From positions 2,418,001 to 2,482,000 of the forward strand of contig NC_089448.1 of NCBI RefSeq assembly GCF_026210795.1: 64,000 nt of DNA, written 5' to 3'. A model generated the notes under the pieces. The model saw only the letters and a program-made list of their open reading frames with translations, ran no database searches and was not told the DNA's origin. Shown here piece by piece: positions 12,310 through 24,369 of the stretch. Position 1 is the first letter of the stretch, and every line of letters begins with the position of its first letter. The DNA comes from Rhizophagus irregularis. Taxonomy: Eukaryota > Glomeromycota > Glomeromycetes > Glomerales > Glomeraceae. The translations under genes were made by a program, and so were the position numbers.

Positions 12310-12485
12310 AGGGCAGTGACATATATTAGCTAATATTATTTTAATAGTAACGCTTACTCTCCCATCCCCAGGTAAGATTTTATGACCAATCACAACCATT
12401 TCATATAGTTTATATTATGTGTAACCTAAGATTTTCTTTTACTTCCCCATCCCCTAAAATATTAGCTAATATATGTCATTACCCT
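12310..12485. mobile_element. Short MITE, 176 bp
   Basis: The termini are AGGGCAGTGACATATATTAG on the left and, as reverse complement, AGGGTAATGACATATATTAG on the right, continuing into CTAATATT on both sides. No ORF is present. The TSD is not clear. Confidence 0.6.
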
Positions 12486-13015
12486 AATTGAAATTTGAAA
12501 GATCTATTTAAAAAAAGAAATAAATTTGTAAAAAATCTAAAAAAAACCCATTGTAATTTACGTATTTAAAGACTTTTTATTGTTGGTTTCTTTAGGCAAA
12601 TATTTGTTTAGATTCTATTTAAATATAAAGTTTTGCTATATTCAACTTTAGATTTTAGGAAGAACTTTTTTTTGTGACCAAAATTTTTGGGAAGGAAAAA
12701 TTTTATTTTTGTATATACTAGTATAATAAAAACCTATGATTTTAACAAAAATGGAATCATACATGAGTTTGTAAATGAATTTTATATAAATATAAATAAA
12801 TTTTTGATAACATTTTTCAAAAATGGTTGTTTAAACAAACATCATACTAAACAGATGATAAAAAAAAAGAAAATAAGCTAAAAGATAAAGAATGAATAAA
12901 GAGTCAAGAAAAAACTCTTTCTTCTTTTCATTTTTACCAAAATTTCTGCAAAAATTTTTTATAAATTTTTTCACTTATTTGAAAATTTTTTTACATAAAA
13001 TAAAAATGTCAGATA

Positions 13016-14377
13016 GTTAAAAATCCTAATAATGTAGAAGACTTTTTAAAATTTATCTTGTATAATGGAGACATGTTTTTACACGAAGTGATCATTCAGC
13101 TCAATTCGTTTGTAGAAAATGGCTTTCTTAAAACTTTATTTGATAAGAGTCCACAGATTATAGATAAAATCCAGCTTCTAGTAGAGACATTTGGCGAGTG
13201 TGCCAACCCAAATAACTTTTCTATTCAGGTAAAGGTGATGAATATACAACCTACCACCCTTTCATTAATATTTTCTATAGCACTATATGCTTTGTTCAGG
13301 TCATGGGATAATTTTGCTATCTGCACCTATACTCTATATGGTGATATAGGTGATAATATAGAATCGGAATGTCCCTCCTGATGACAAATTATTTGCATCT
13401 ATTAGTTCATCAAATACAAAAACTATACTAAATCCAGTACTTGAAATACCTCCAATACTGCCTGATATAAAAATGATTTCTGTTGATCAATCTGTGACAC
13501 CTGAAACTTCTTGGAAGAAAGATAAATAAAAGGCGCGTGTTACAGATGATAAACAAATCAAGGACCAATCAACAACGGCAAATCCTGGTGCACAAACATC
13601 AGCCAAAAAAAACCTCGTAGGAGGAAAAATTTATTTGTACCTGAGGTAACACAAATACTGACTGGATACAGGTGAGTGAGAGCAAGTTTGTATATGATAT
13701 TCCATATACCTGGGATGTTGAGAAAATCTTAGGAGAACTAATGTTATAGGGTCATACTATTAAGTTATCAGTAAAATGGCAATAAAAATAGTTTTGAACT
13801 TATTTATCCTTTCCCAATTTAACAAGTTCTAGACGACTGATTTGGGAGGTATAACTGTAAGATGGTTTACTGCAAGTTGGAATAGAAATTTCAAGCTGTC
13901 ATTTATAACATTTTGGAAGAAATGATGATGGCTACCTTATGGGCTGATCATAAACCAATAACATTTTTAGTGATGTGTGGTGCTAACATGTTTAAAATTA
14001 TACAAACAAGTAAAGGAAAGAGAAAACTTGTAGGCTATTTCGAGAATTGGGAAGCCACATTCAGGGCTTTAGATACTCCTCAAGTTCTCCTTATTACTAA
14101 TAAGGAGTTGAAATGGTGTCAACACTCCATTCCTACCTTGAAGAAACAGCACAAGCTGAAGGCTAAAAATACTCCAAACAAGAAGTCTGATGTTACTGGA
14201 CAAAGTAAGGATAGTAATAAGCTTAAGAAGAAGGATAAGAAGTCCTCAACCAAAGCCATTAAAGATGATAACCAGTTGAAGAACCCAAATTCCCAGAAGA
14301 AAGCAAAGAAATCCTTAAAGAGCAAGGATGGTAATAAAGATAACGAAGTGGTTATTATGAAAATTAAATTAGTCTAG
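13016..14377 (+). pseudogene. Degenerate ORF1 protein, copy 1
   Basis: Two readable parts remain. Residues from 13058 (NSFVENGFLKTLFDKSPQII and IQPTTLSLIFSIALYALF) match the N-terminal region of the intact 501-aa protein at 43740-45245. Residues from 13913 (TLWADHKPITFLVMCG; ELKWCQHSIPTLKK) match its middle and Lys-rich C-terminal region. Between them several stops and frameshifts destroy the RRM-like part. The C-terminus ends IMKIKLV and has lost the AEILTLLQKLV ending. It is non-functional. Confidence 0.8.
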
Positions 14378-14934
14378 GTTCCTTTATGGTTCAATTCTCT
14401 AATTAGAATATAGCGCATTTTTAGCAGAATTTTAACACTTTTTTTATTTCGCTCTATTGCCCCTTGGCTTTAGAGGGGCTTGCCCCAGTTGATTCCTTTA
14501 TTTTATCCAGTGCGTATGCCGTATAGCAGGGTTGTCCAAATGTGGTGTATGAGCCAAATCTTCGTACAAGTACAGTACTCGTACATTGTATGACGTACTC
14601 AGTACAATTTAGTACAGTTGCATTTTGATGAGGTCGTATACTGTACGAATGTACTTCGTACAATTTTTGTACAATTTCATACAATTTTCGTACATTCGTA
14701 CAGAATTTTTTTTTTTTTATTATATTTTATCTCCGATTTTCCAAACTACTATTTTATTTATTTTTTTCTAACTATTTTTTTATTATTCCCGTATCAATAA
14801 TGAACTATATTTTATTTTTGTACTATCTGTTTTAACATAATAAATTAATTATCTTCGCTGCTGATTTAAAAAGTTTAAATAAGAAAGAAAAAATATAATT
14901 ATTTTAATTGTTCAAAATATATTAATGATATATT

Positions 14935-15480
14935 TCATAAGTTGTAACTGAAGGTAATTTTTGAGTTAGATTTTATTTTTTTAATAATTATTAAAGAAAT
15001 TATATTAATGTCATTTCTTTTTCTTTTTTAAGAACGTGAGATAACAAATTAGCCACATTAACTACCATTTATTAAGAAGATGAATTAAAAAAAAATTAAT
15101 TGATACTTGCCTCTAAAGATCTGAAGAACTGACTGCTTATGAAATAAAAAATAAAGTTCAGCTCACTAATAATATTTATTCATTTGGTTTAAGAAAATCC
15201 AATGTTATAATAGGTGAGATATAATTCTAAGGTAAATACGAATGATGGAGTGCAAAGTTATATTACTTATATATTTCTTTAATATTTATTTAAAGAAATT
15301 GCATTAATTATTGTTTAATGTTATACTAGCTCTCAGATTCTGAGATATATGTGGATGTTTGAAGGTAAATTGTAATAGGTTAGGCCATTTGGACGTGAAA
15401 GAATACTTTTTTTAATATTAAATTAAAAAATAATACTGAACGGTTTTTTTCATTTTTTTTAGTAACAGATGGGATGGAAT
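14935..15480 (+). repeat. Intron-like array upstream of hAT-B transposase, copy 2
   Basis: Exon-like blocks end in GAAG before GTAATT or GTAAAT, with T-rich tracts ending in TTTTTTAAG or ATACTAG. Palindromes (TTCTTTAATATTTATTTAAAGAA) sit within the intron-like parts. The array lies between the left end and the transposase start and reads toward it. Confidence 0.5.
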
Positions 15481-15690
15481 TTAAGATTGTTCATTTGAAC
15501 GAAGTATCTTGAAAAAAAAAAATTTAAATGATTTTTTTTATTTGAACCAAAGATGCAAGACGCAAAGTAATAAATGATAAGAATGCATATATTTATTTAT
15601 CGTATCTCATGTATCATACTATTTATGGTAATACGCATTATTTTATATATGACGATAATCATAATTTACGTCTTTTTTTTAACTTTCGTA

Positions 15691-18421
15691 ATGGTTCAAA
15701 GCTTGAAAAATTATATCGTTAAAACAAATAAAAAGAGCGGAAACAACAATTTATGTTATTGTAAAGCATGTTTTACAAAGCTTGACGAAAATAGTTTGGA
15801 GCTAAAAACAATTATAGATAAAACTGAAAGGTTGATTACTCATTTCAAAAATTGTAGAAACTTTCATGATGCGTATGATAATGATGAAAAAAGTAAAGTA
15901 TTTGCTCTTGCCATGAAAAAGAGTAATTTAATGGAAGTAAATACAAATGATTCATCCAATCAACAACTATTATTACGAAGAGATTCAGTTTCATCCCGCT
16001 CTTCTTTATCTTCCCTTCCATCCCAATGGTCAAATCATGGACCTTTAGATAAATGGATTTGCCGGCCTCTTTCAACTGCAGAAAATCAAAAATTCCATCA
16101 TCTGATATTACGAGTTACTATTTCTTGTGGATTTCCGTTGAATTGGGTAAATAATTCAGAAGTTATTGAATTATTTAAATTTCTTAATCCAGAAATCAAA
16201 TTACCAGATCGAAAAACTTTATCTAATAAAATTTTGGGTGATGCAGTTGAAGAGCTTGATAAGACAATGCTAGAAAAATTGAAATTAGATCGGATAGGAG
16301 TTACGATGTCTTTTGATGGTTGGACAAATGTTCGTGAACAGGAATTGATGGGAACTGTGCTCGTAACATCTGATAGGCAACCTTTTGCATGGCAAGCTAA
16401 AGATATAAGTTGTGAGCGTGCAACAACTACTGAAGTTATGTCTAAAACTGAAGGAATGATATCTGAAATAAACAAGATGAAAATAACACTTTTAGCTATT
16501 GTTACAGATAGTGCACCTGCTTACAATGCTGCACGGTACGTAAATAATTATTTAATTAATAAATACTTTTAAATGCTTTACTATATTTTACTAATTTTAT
16601 TAAATTAAAATTTTAGAAAAAGACTTCGAATTCAATATCGTAATATTGTTTTTTTGCCTTGTTTCGCTCATCAGATAAATTTGTGTGTTGGGGATATCTT
16701 TAAGGCATTACCAGATTTTAAATTAACATCGGATCAAGCACTAAAATTAGCGGCTTATTTTAAAAATGCAAATCACAAATATTTTATAGGTCAACTTTGA
16801 AACATTCAAAAGGAAATATATGGAAAATACATTCAGCCTGCAATTCCTGGAGATACCAGGTGAAACAGTTATCTTAATTGCTGTCAAAGTTTAATTTCAA
16901 CTAAGGAAGCTTTGCGTGTAAGAAATTTTCTTTTTTAATAAATCTTTACTAGTAATATAATACAGTGACACCTCTATAAGTGCACCCTCTATAAGTGCAC
17001 GCACTATATAAATTCTCTTTAAGTGCACGGTGGGCCTGGTCCCAACTTATAAGAGCTCTTAATATTTTACTCTCTATAAATGCACACCCTCTCTAAGTGC
17101 ACATTCTACTATTTTTTTACTATGGTCCCAAGGAGGGTGCACTTAGAGAGGTGTCACTGTATATATTATTTATATTAAATAATTTTTTATTTATAGTCTT
17201 TAGCTGCAAAATTTGAGCCATTTATTTCTTCAAAACGACGTCGAGTTACTGAACCATTAGCAATATCACGAGAAATTTATTCTATAATTATGGATGACAC
17301 TTTTTGGGAATTGTTAACAACTTTAGAATTTCTTTTAGAGTCTTATTGTCATGTCCTTAATATCTTGCAAACTGATAAAGCAAGATTACATGAAGTCTTG
17401 CATTGTTTTGCTTATTTATATCAATTTTGGAAAGAATTTCCAGATGATGATATGGCTGATGAAATTCTATTACGATTACAGAAAAGATGGGAGATGTGGG
17501 AGCAACCAATTCTCATACTATCCTGGTTACTTCATCCTACATACAAAATGAAATATTTTCTAATGCCCTCAAAATCAAAAATTAGTTATTTACACATGGG
17601 AAAATGGCTAGTTTACTATTATAAAGCTTGGACTGGTCATAATCCTGAATCTATTCTTACAGAATTTGATGATTTTTCGCAAGGAATTAAATATCCTTTT
17701 GATGAAGCATCTGTTGCTCAATTTAAAGGTAATATTCACAAATATTGGTGTTGGGTTCGTGATGCTTACCCAGAAATTGGAACTGTTGCGACGCATATGT
17801 TTGGCATTTGTGTTAATGCAGCATCAGTAGAGCGATTATGGAGTAGTATGGGATTCTTTCATACAAAAAATAGAAATAGATTAAAGGTAAATTTATATTA
17901 TACCGTAATTACATTAAATTAATTAATACTAAATTAATAATCTTTTTATATATTTATATTAATTATGTAGTTTACTCGAGTATTAGAAATGGCTAAATTA
18001 CGAGCTGATATTAACTATAATCGACGTAATGATCAACAAGAATCTGCTAATAATACTATGACCGAAAATAAAAATAAAATAAAAATGATAATGAAAATGA
18101 AATCGGAGATGAAAATGAAAATGAAAGATATTTACAAAATGAAGAATTAAATGATAATGATCTTAATAATGATCAAGGTAGCATAGATTTAAAAGAAAAT
18201 TTAAATTCTCAATTTAACGATCATTTAAATGAATGGTTAGAAGAACTACAGCAAGAGGAAGATGATGAATATGATGGTGAACATGATGAATATAGTGAAA
18301 GTGAAAAAGATTTTAGTGATATAAATGTTGAAGATATTGAGCATCCAGCAGAAAATATTGATGCTAAATGGAAATTAGAATTTATGTTTGAAGATAATTT
18401 GTGTAATCCTTTTAATGTATA
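15691..18421 (+). pseudogene. hAT-B transposase copy 2, BED-finger hAT, broken
   Basis: The start chosen is ATG 15691 (MVQSLKNYIV). Exons are about 15691-16535, 16617-16917, 17197-17885 and 17970-18421, with GT..AG junctions (GTACGT..TTTTAG; GTAAGA..TTATAG; GTAAAT..TATGTAG). The BED finger, SFDGWTN, VTDSAPAYNAAR and the AASVERLWSSMGFF dimerisation motif are intact. Exon 2 carries the TGA shared with copy 1 plus a private TGG-to-TGA. Exon 4 has lost one base in an AAAATAAA run, so the acidic tail is out of frame. The second intron has swallowed a MITE. Copies 1 and 2 remain alignable almost base for base. Confidence 0.85.
16963..17159. mobile_element. pogo/Tc1-like MITE, 197 bp, in hAT-B intron 2
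   Basis: The termini are CAGTGACACCTCTATAAGTG and the near-perfect complement CACTTAGAGAGGTGTCACTG, with TA on both sides (16961-16962, 17160-17161). Internal CTCTATAAGTGCAC units repeat. It has no coding capacity. It is absent from copy 1, so it inserted after the two copies separated. Confidence 0.9.
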
Positions 18422-18750
18422 ATTTTCTTTTATAATATATAATAAATAAATTTACATAACTTGTATAAATATTAATTAATAAGTTACATATATAATATAT
18501 TGCATATATATGAAAATGTACTGTACTAAAAAGTTTCAGTACAGTACAGTACTGTACGTACTGTACGAAATGTACTGGTACAGTACAGTACGAATCCCAA
18601 CCCTGCCGTATAGGTTAGACTAGGCGGCGTAGGTATAGCTCTACTCTTTAATGGTCTGGTAGCAATGGATTTAAGCTTCTAGTGCTGGATGTTACTACTC
18701 TTGATGAAATAAAATAAATAAATAAATAAAATAGATAAAGAATGAATAAA

Positions 18751-19423
18751 AAAGCAGCTAAATAACACTATATATTAAATAAAAAAGGTCAATATAGAAT
18801 CATTGAGATCAGCCAATTCAGGAAAAAATTTAGTAGATCACAGAAAAAAAAGAAATTCTAAGCTCAATTGATGAATAGAAGGTAGTAAACAAAGAAAAGG
18901 TGCAAAGCATTTTTTTTTATAATATACTAGTTTACTGGAAAGAAATGAAATCATTAAAGAAATATTGAAATTAGGGAAAGTCTACCATGTTCCATGTACA
19001 AGCTATAAAATGGAAAGAGAAATATAAAAGTACCAGATATTAGAAAATAAATACTTTTGTATGGATTTAATCAAAAATTTTGCCAGATGGTATGACAGTA
19101 GGTAAACAAATAGAGTTAGAAGAAAAGAAATAGATGGCAATTGATAAAAAGTTTGTCTGAGGAAGAAATCGTAAAGTATAGAAAAGATGAATTTGAATTT
19201 TTGTTGAGAATGAAATAGAAGATGAAAATACCATTTATAGAACAAAAAATTAATGAAAAATCTTGTATTATTAATAATAGTATCAAATGGTTTATTATTT
19301 ACTTTTCTGGAAAATAAAAAGATATCAACGATCATGAATGGTTTGTAATATAGCTGCTTGGACACTTTAAAAGCCAATAAAGATAAATAGATATGGCAAT
19401 ATGAATAAAAGTTGAGAAATATA
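18751..19423. other. AT-rich stretch, no gene recognised
   Basis: Short open frames contain low-information Lys/Glu-rich or hydrophobic translations with frequent stops. A decayed coding region is possible on the plus strand near 19060-19250, but I cannot name it. Confidence 0.4.
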
Positions 19424-19640
19424 CAGTTAGACCTCAATATACTGATATTCTATGTACCGATAATTGCCTGTACTGATAAATTTTTATTGTCCCATTTCAC
19501 AATTAATAAAAAAATCTTGTTGTACCAATATTATATATAATCTCATGATGTAATATGTACTGATACTCACTCTTTATCCCTTTATAGGACCCCGAAAACT
19601 TCATATAGAAGTTACTGGTAAACTGGGTAAGTTATTATAA
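19424..19640. mobile_element. Pogo-like terminus, partner end not found
   Basis: CAGTTAGACCTCAATATACT follows TA at 19422, and GTACTGATA-like repeats follow. This is the usual style of pogo/mariner termini. No matching right end was seen. Confidence 0.35.
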
Positions 19641-19854
19641 AAATCAAAAATTGTTATTGCTTAAATATTATAAATGCGATTTAGGTTTTTATAAAATGGG
19701 TAATGATCTTATGATTCATTTTTTGGTTGTTACTATAGTGGTAATGATTATATATATATTTTTAAGGGTGTATTTTATATATATCATATAAACATTAAAA
19801 ATAATCAAAAATTTTTTTTTTTATTTTATTTTATTTTAAAAAAATACCAAGTTT

Positions 19855-20690
19855 AGAATATTTTTTACCCGATAATGAATATGATTCTGATGATTTTAAT
19901 TTTCTAGGATATGATTTAGTTGAAAAGTTAGATGAAATAAATATGGAACAAAATGAAGTGATAATTAATGAAAAAATGAGAAAAAATAATGATGCTATAG
20001 TTGATGATAAAAAAGACGATATTATAATTGAAGGTGAAGATGGTGTTATAGTTGAAGATGATGTTATAATTGAAGATATTGAAGATGTTGAAGATGTTGA
20101 AGATGTTGAAGATAATATTATAGTTGATGATATAAATATTAATAAAGAGAATATTAATAAAGAGAAAACGTAGTAAAAAAATCATATTGGGAATAAATTA
20201 CATGCTAATAAATATTTTATGGAAGAAATAACACCAGAATTGGTCCGTTATAAATGTGGTAAAGAAATCCGTTTAGATTGAAAATTTAGAGATAAAAATC
20301 TTACAATGCATGGTGAATTGAGTAATTGTAAGTATATTAATAAAGGATAGCAAAGTATTAAAGTTTTTTTTAAACCTAAAAAAATTAGAGTTGAAGCGGA
20401 AAATATAATTGTCAAAAATGTTGCATGTAAGGGATTATTTGAGGATAATTTCTAGAAATTGTTAAAGCAAATCTTAGACTAAAAAGTCTTGGTAAAATGA
20501 GATGTGCTGATCTTAAAAATTATGTGCACATGCTATATGGATATTAGATAAAACTACTCTTTCCATTAGAAGTAAAACATGTGAAAATTTTATAACCAGA
20601 GAATCAAGTATTTGTAATGAATGTAACAAATTAAGAAAAAATAGTCATTTAAACCAAGCAACAAAGAAGGTATGTATTTGAATTTATCTA
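19855..20690 (+). pseudogene. Degraded unknown ORF, acidic plus Cys/His region
   Basis: An acidic segment rich in Glu/Asp/Val/Ile (19943-20173, with a VEDVEDVED repeat) is followed after two stops by a region reading HIGNKLHANKYF..VRYKCGKE and NLTMHGELSNCKYI. This resembles a zinc-binding block (C..C..H..C). Then come SIKVFFKPKKI and, in another frame, SSICNECNKLRKNSH. At least five stops or frameshifts are present. It looks like a transposon gene, but I do not recognise the family. It ends against the inverted terminus at 20787. Confidence 0.4.
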
Positions 20691-20904
20691 ATTTTTTATG
20701 TTTATTTTTTAGCAACAAGCAACTGGAAAAAATATTCGCTTTATTCCAAAATGGTATCTTGAACATTCTTTAAGTAAATTACTACTTATAGCAGATTGCA
20801 AAATTGTAAGACCACCCTATGATTTTCAATTTGAAAATTTGATATTTTGAATTTTTCAAGAATTAGTAAAAAAGCAACTTTGGCTATCTATTTGATATCT
20901 TATT

Positions 20905-21857
20905 AAGGATCTTAACTTAAAGGTTGATTTGATCAAGGTTAACATACATGAAACATGGTGGAAGGCTGATGGTGTAAAGGTTGGTTGTAGAGTAGAATGC
21001 ACAGTTTGAGCTAAACTATCGGTCTGAGCATTAAGGGCATTGTCACTATGAGCAGGGACTATTTGTCATTTTCTTTGCTCTATAGGAGAAGCCAGAAATT
21101 TTTTGTCTTTCCGCTCATTGGCTCGTTTCACTGCTTTAGGCTTTCCAGCGCTCTTTGATTGGGCTGGTATCCATTTCTGTCTTTCTCAAATTTTAAAGGC
21201 TTTGCCTCACATCATAATGGTCATCCTGCACTGCAACAACGCAAACCTCACTTGTACTCTCTGGACTGGCTTTGCCCACAATGCAATTCCACTCCTGAAG
21301 ATCTTAATCACTTTTGGACCTGCCTTTATGTTCTTCCTGATCTTAATCCTTGTTCAACTTATCACAATGAAATTGTGAAATTCTGAGAAGCTTGTTTTAC
21401 ATCCTTTTCATCTTTGAAGTCTCTTCCTGCCTCATTCCATGCCAAATTTTCAATCCTGGGCTGTTGGAATTTTGATGCTCCTTTCATGTCCTGTCTTTGG
21501 CTTACTAGAGGATTAATTCCTGCGCATCTGATGGCCTTCTTAAAGCAATTTTTCCTGTTTCAGTCATCTACAGTACTATTTTTCTGCTTCTTAACAACTT
21601 CCAGGTTGAACTTTATGGTGAAATTTGGTTATGTCATAATATTCTCTTTTATGTTTAAGAAGAATCTCAAGGCATCTCCGCCTTGTCAAAACTTCATGGC
21701 CCTTCCTCTTGTCACTCTTCTAATTATTCTCCACAGTTCCTCAGGATTCCTGGATTTCTTGGATATCCTCTTCTATAATTCGGATGGATCTTGGATCTTG
21801 CACTTGGATTTTCTGCGCCGCTTAACAGTTCAACCTCTTAGGGTCTCTTTCTGGTAA
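20905..21857 (+). pseudogene. LINE ORF2 C-terminal part: RNase H remnant and zinc-binding tail
   Basis: Near 20905-20960 the reading LKVDLIKVNIHETWWKADG resembles the end of a retroelement RNase H. Further on, the frame around 21240-21330 reads CPQCNSTPEDLNHFWTC, the C-x2-C-x8-H-x3-C knuckle that follows the reverse transcriptase in many non-LTR elements. The C-terminus LDFLRRLTVQPLRVSFW ends at TAA 21857. Multiple frameshifts and stops separate these parts. It is non-functional. Confidence 0.65.
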
Positions 21858-22113
21858 CGGACTGGATTTTTGGATGTTAGATAGTTGACTCACACTGGCT
21901 TCTGGGTAAAGTTGGGCATGCGATTCTGTAATAGTTTAGTTTTTTTCTTTTCTTTAACTTAGTTTTAGTTTAGATTTCTTTACTTGTATGAGTCGTAAAG
22001 CTACTCTTTTTATTTTTTATTATTTGTTTCCTTATTTGTATAATATTGTTCAAAATTTATATAATTTTCAATGTTAAATAAATAAAAGATAAAGTTATAG
22101 GACTGTTTGCACA
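20905..22113 (+). mobile_element. 5'-truncated LINE 3' end
   Basis: The 3' 380 bp matches the end of the LINE at 333-3544, with the same terminal ...GACTGTTTGCACA before GTAAAAGGATAAAACT. The 5' boundary is uncertain. Coding sequence covers the region downstream of the reverse transcriptase only. Confidence 0.7.
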
Positions 22114-22234
22114 GTAAAAGGATAAAACTAATGGTATAGTTACCTCTTGAGGATGATAGAATACTAGTCCAATGATGCTTCATAAGAAGTAGAGACTTGG
22201 CCATAAAACTCTAGTAAAGTAAAAGGATAAAACT
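22114..22234 (+). repeat. Two copies of the GTAAAAGGATAAAACT motif
   Basis: The 16-bp motif occurs at 22114-22129, immediately after the LINE end, and again at 22219-22234 with unrelated flanks (..AAACTAATGG and ..AAACTACCAA). It equals the TSD of the LINE at 333-3544. It may be a preferred target or part of the LINE tail. Confidence 0.6.
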
Positions 22235-22796
22235 ACCAATAGCGTGAAGGGTGAAGGTATAGGGATTAGTATAGTTGGACTGCATCATGGTGAATTAGTA
22301 TGCCTTGAGCAAGCATATTTCAACAAAGGGTCATGTTGTCCTTCTAATGTTCCCTAAGAGGCCATTAATTATAATATTATTAACATGCAAAATATACAAA
22401 TGTGAATGAGTCTTAACAAATTCTATTGACTTTAAAAGACTTAGCAATCAAACCATTAATCATCATATTTGTAGAGATTAAAATTTGGATCATCTATTAT
22501 CCTAAATCTACAGTACAATTAGATTCATCTGTTCAGATTAATCCAGATTAAGTGGATTTAGAATCATTGTTTTGTAATGCTAGTTGTTGCTAAAATAAAT
22601 TCCACAATGAAATTTTCTGTTGAACTATCAGTTCCCATTATATGACTTAACAATTCTTTTATATAGTGGTATTGAAACAAATTGATCAAAGTAAATTAGA
22701 CTCATTATTATAGGATTTTAATTTATAATTTTTTTTTTTTTTATTAATAAAGACCAATACTGATGCCATTATACAATCTGATTTTTATTTTAATAG
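22235..22796. other. No gene seen
   Basis: AT-rich, without a convincing reading frame or inverted repeat. Confidence 0.5.
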
Positions 22797-23460
22797 ATCT
22801 GATCTTCAGACTCTTAGAGTCAAGATAGCACTTTCCTCCTTTGCCTTTCCCCAGTTTAATAAATATTGGACGACAGACCTGGGAGGTATACCCATTAGAT
22901 GGTTCCCTGCGAGTTGGACTTTACGAGAAAGAAAACAACATGAAAAGTTCCAAGCCATTATTCATGACATTCCGGAGGACATGATGATGGCTACCTTGTG
23001 GATGGACCATAAACCATGTGAATTTTTAATGAAGTGCGGTGCTAGCTCATTTAAAATCATTCAAACAAGTAAAGGAAGGAGGAAACTTGTGGCCTATTTT
23101 GAGAATTGGGAGACCACACTAAGGGCCTAAGATACGCCACAGTTTTTCGTACCTGATGGTAAGGAATTGAAATGGTGTCGACACTCCATTCCTACCTTGA
23201 AGGCACAACGTAAACTGAAAGCTAAAAATACACTGAATACGAAAAAGTCAGGTAAGTCTGGCAAAAATTTGGACAGTAATCAGCCTAAGAAGAAGGATAA
23301 ACCTGCATCCTCGCAAAAAGTCTCTAAAAATAATAACCAGGAGGAGAAATACCCGAATACTCAGAAGAAGGCAAAGAAATCCTCGAAGATAAAGGGTAAT
23401 AATAAAGATAACAAGGCGGTTTTAGCAGAAATTTTAACTTTATTACAGAAACTAGTTTAG
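22797..23460 (+). pseudogene. ORF1 protein C-terminal half, copy 2
   Basis: The reading ALSSFAFPQFNKYW.. to ILTLLQKLV is collinear with the intact protein. A single in-frame stop (CCTAAG in place of a Leu codon at about 23128) splits it, and the last open part starts at 23167. The Lys/Asn-rich C-terminal tail is preserved. Missing the first half, it cannot encode the full protein. Confidence 0.8.
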
Positions 23461-23783
23461 CCTATGCTTTGATTAGCGGTTTTACGAATTTCAGAATTGT
23501 ATTATTTTTAGGATAGAATATATCTATGTGTCGCACCACAATTTCTTGGAAAGAGAACTTGTCCTCTCCACTTTTTTTTTTTCCCCTCCTTTTTTTTTAC
23601 CCAGTGTGTTCGCCTGGATTATTATCAGAAGTGGTAGTAGTGCCTGTCTTTTTATTTCAAGAAGTTCGGGTTGGCTTCCAGCTTCTCTGGTTGTCAATGG
23701 TAAGATTTCATTTAGGTTGTACTATATAGTCATGCCTTTGTATAATTCTCTGCTGGCTTCACATAAAATAAATAAATAAATAA
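22797..23783 (+). mobile_element. ORF1-type retroelement copy 2, 5'-truncated
   Basis: It begins within the RRM-like part of ORF1 and runs through the 3' UTR (TTGTCCTCTCCACTTTTTT and the GTTCGGGTTGGCTTCC block) to CTTCACATAAAATAAATAAA. A TSD was not identified with confidence. Confidence 0.8.
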
Positions 23784-23800
23784 ACTAATAATATTTTTTT

Positions 23801-23890
23801 GGGTGGATATAGCTTATGATAATTTGTTTGTATGGTATATAAACTTGATATCAATAAAGCATATATAAATCATTAAAAAAAAAAAAAAAA
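23801..23890 (+). mobile_element. Poly(A) retrocopy of an mRNA 3' end
   Basis: A 74-bp unique segment contains ATCAATAAAGC, a poly(A) signal, 20-25 bp before a run of 15-16 A. The unit is flanked by the direct repeat ACTAATAATATTTTTTT (23784-23800 and 23889-23905). It looks like a severely 5'-truncated processed retrocopy or SINE-like insert. The source transcript is unknown. Confidence 0.65.
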
Positions 23891-24369
23891 CTAATAATAT
23901 TTTTTTTTACAAGAAATACTATATTTCATATTAAATTTATTCAGCATTATCATTATTGAATTTGTAGCAATAATCAATTGTAATTTATATATAACTGAAT
24001 TAAAAAAACTATAGATTGCCATTTCTTTTTTTCCTACAATTAAAAATCCTATAGCATTATTGTTTGTCTCATTAACTTTTTCTTTTCCTTTGCTTTACAT
24101 TGCTACAACATCTTGTAGAGTAGCCAAATCTTGTTTGATTAATTGAATCTCATTATTATCTTACTAGCTCTATGGATGCTATTAGTACTTCTATTTTGTA
24201 CATTTCTAGGCCTAGTGAGAATGGAAGCCCTAGTATTTGAGCTTTGTACATCTTCAAAATTATCTTCTCCTTTATCCCATTCATACATTTCTTGTTCATG
24301 ATCACCATAATTACGAACGTCATCATTTCTTCTTCGTATATTTTCTCTATTCTAAGATTGGTCCCTATA

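Larger units (their letters stand above)
14527..18605 (+). mobile_element. hAT-B copy 2, complete element
   Basis: The element is 4079 bp, CAGGGTTG...CAACCCTG, with a perfect 8-bp TSD CCGTATAG at 14519-14526 and 18606-18613. It is collinear with copy 1 in opposite orientation. The ~196-bp length difference is explained by the pogo-like MITE at 16963-17159. Confidence 0.95.
12901..18732 (+). mobile_element. ORF1-type retroelement copy 1, degenerate, split by hAT-B copy 2
   Basis: The element is flanked by an 18-bp TSD, AGATAAAGAATGAATAAA, at 12883-12900 and 18733-18750. The coding part lies at 13016-14377. The 3' UTR is interrupted at 14526 by hAT-B copy 2 and resumes at 18614. It ends in AAATAAATAAATAAAATA, the family's short-repeat tail. 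Many stops make it one of the oldest copies here. Confidence 0.75.

Noticed and set aside
19943-20173. Acidic repeat protein VEDVEDVED as an independent gene
   Set aside because: It is a low-complexity stretch in a longer degraded ORF; no separate start context or domain.
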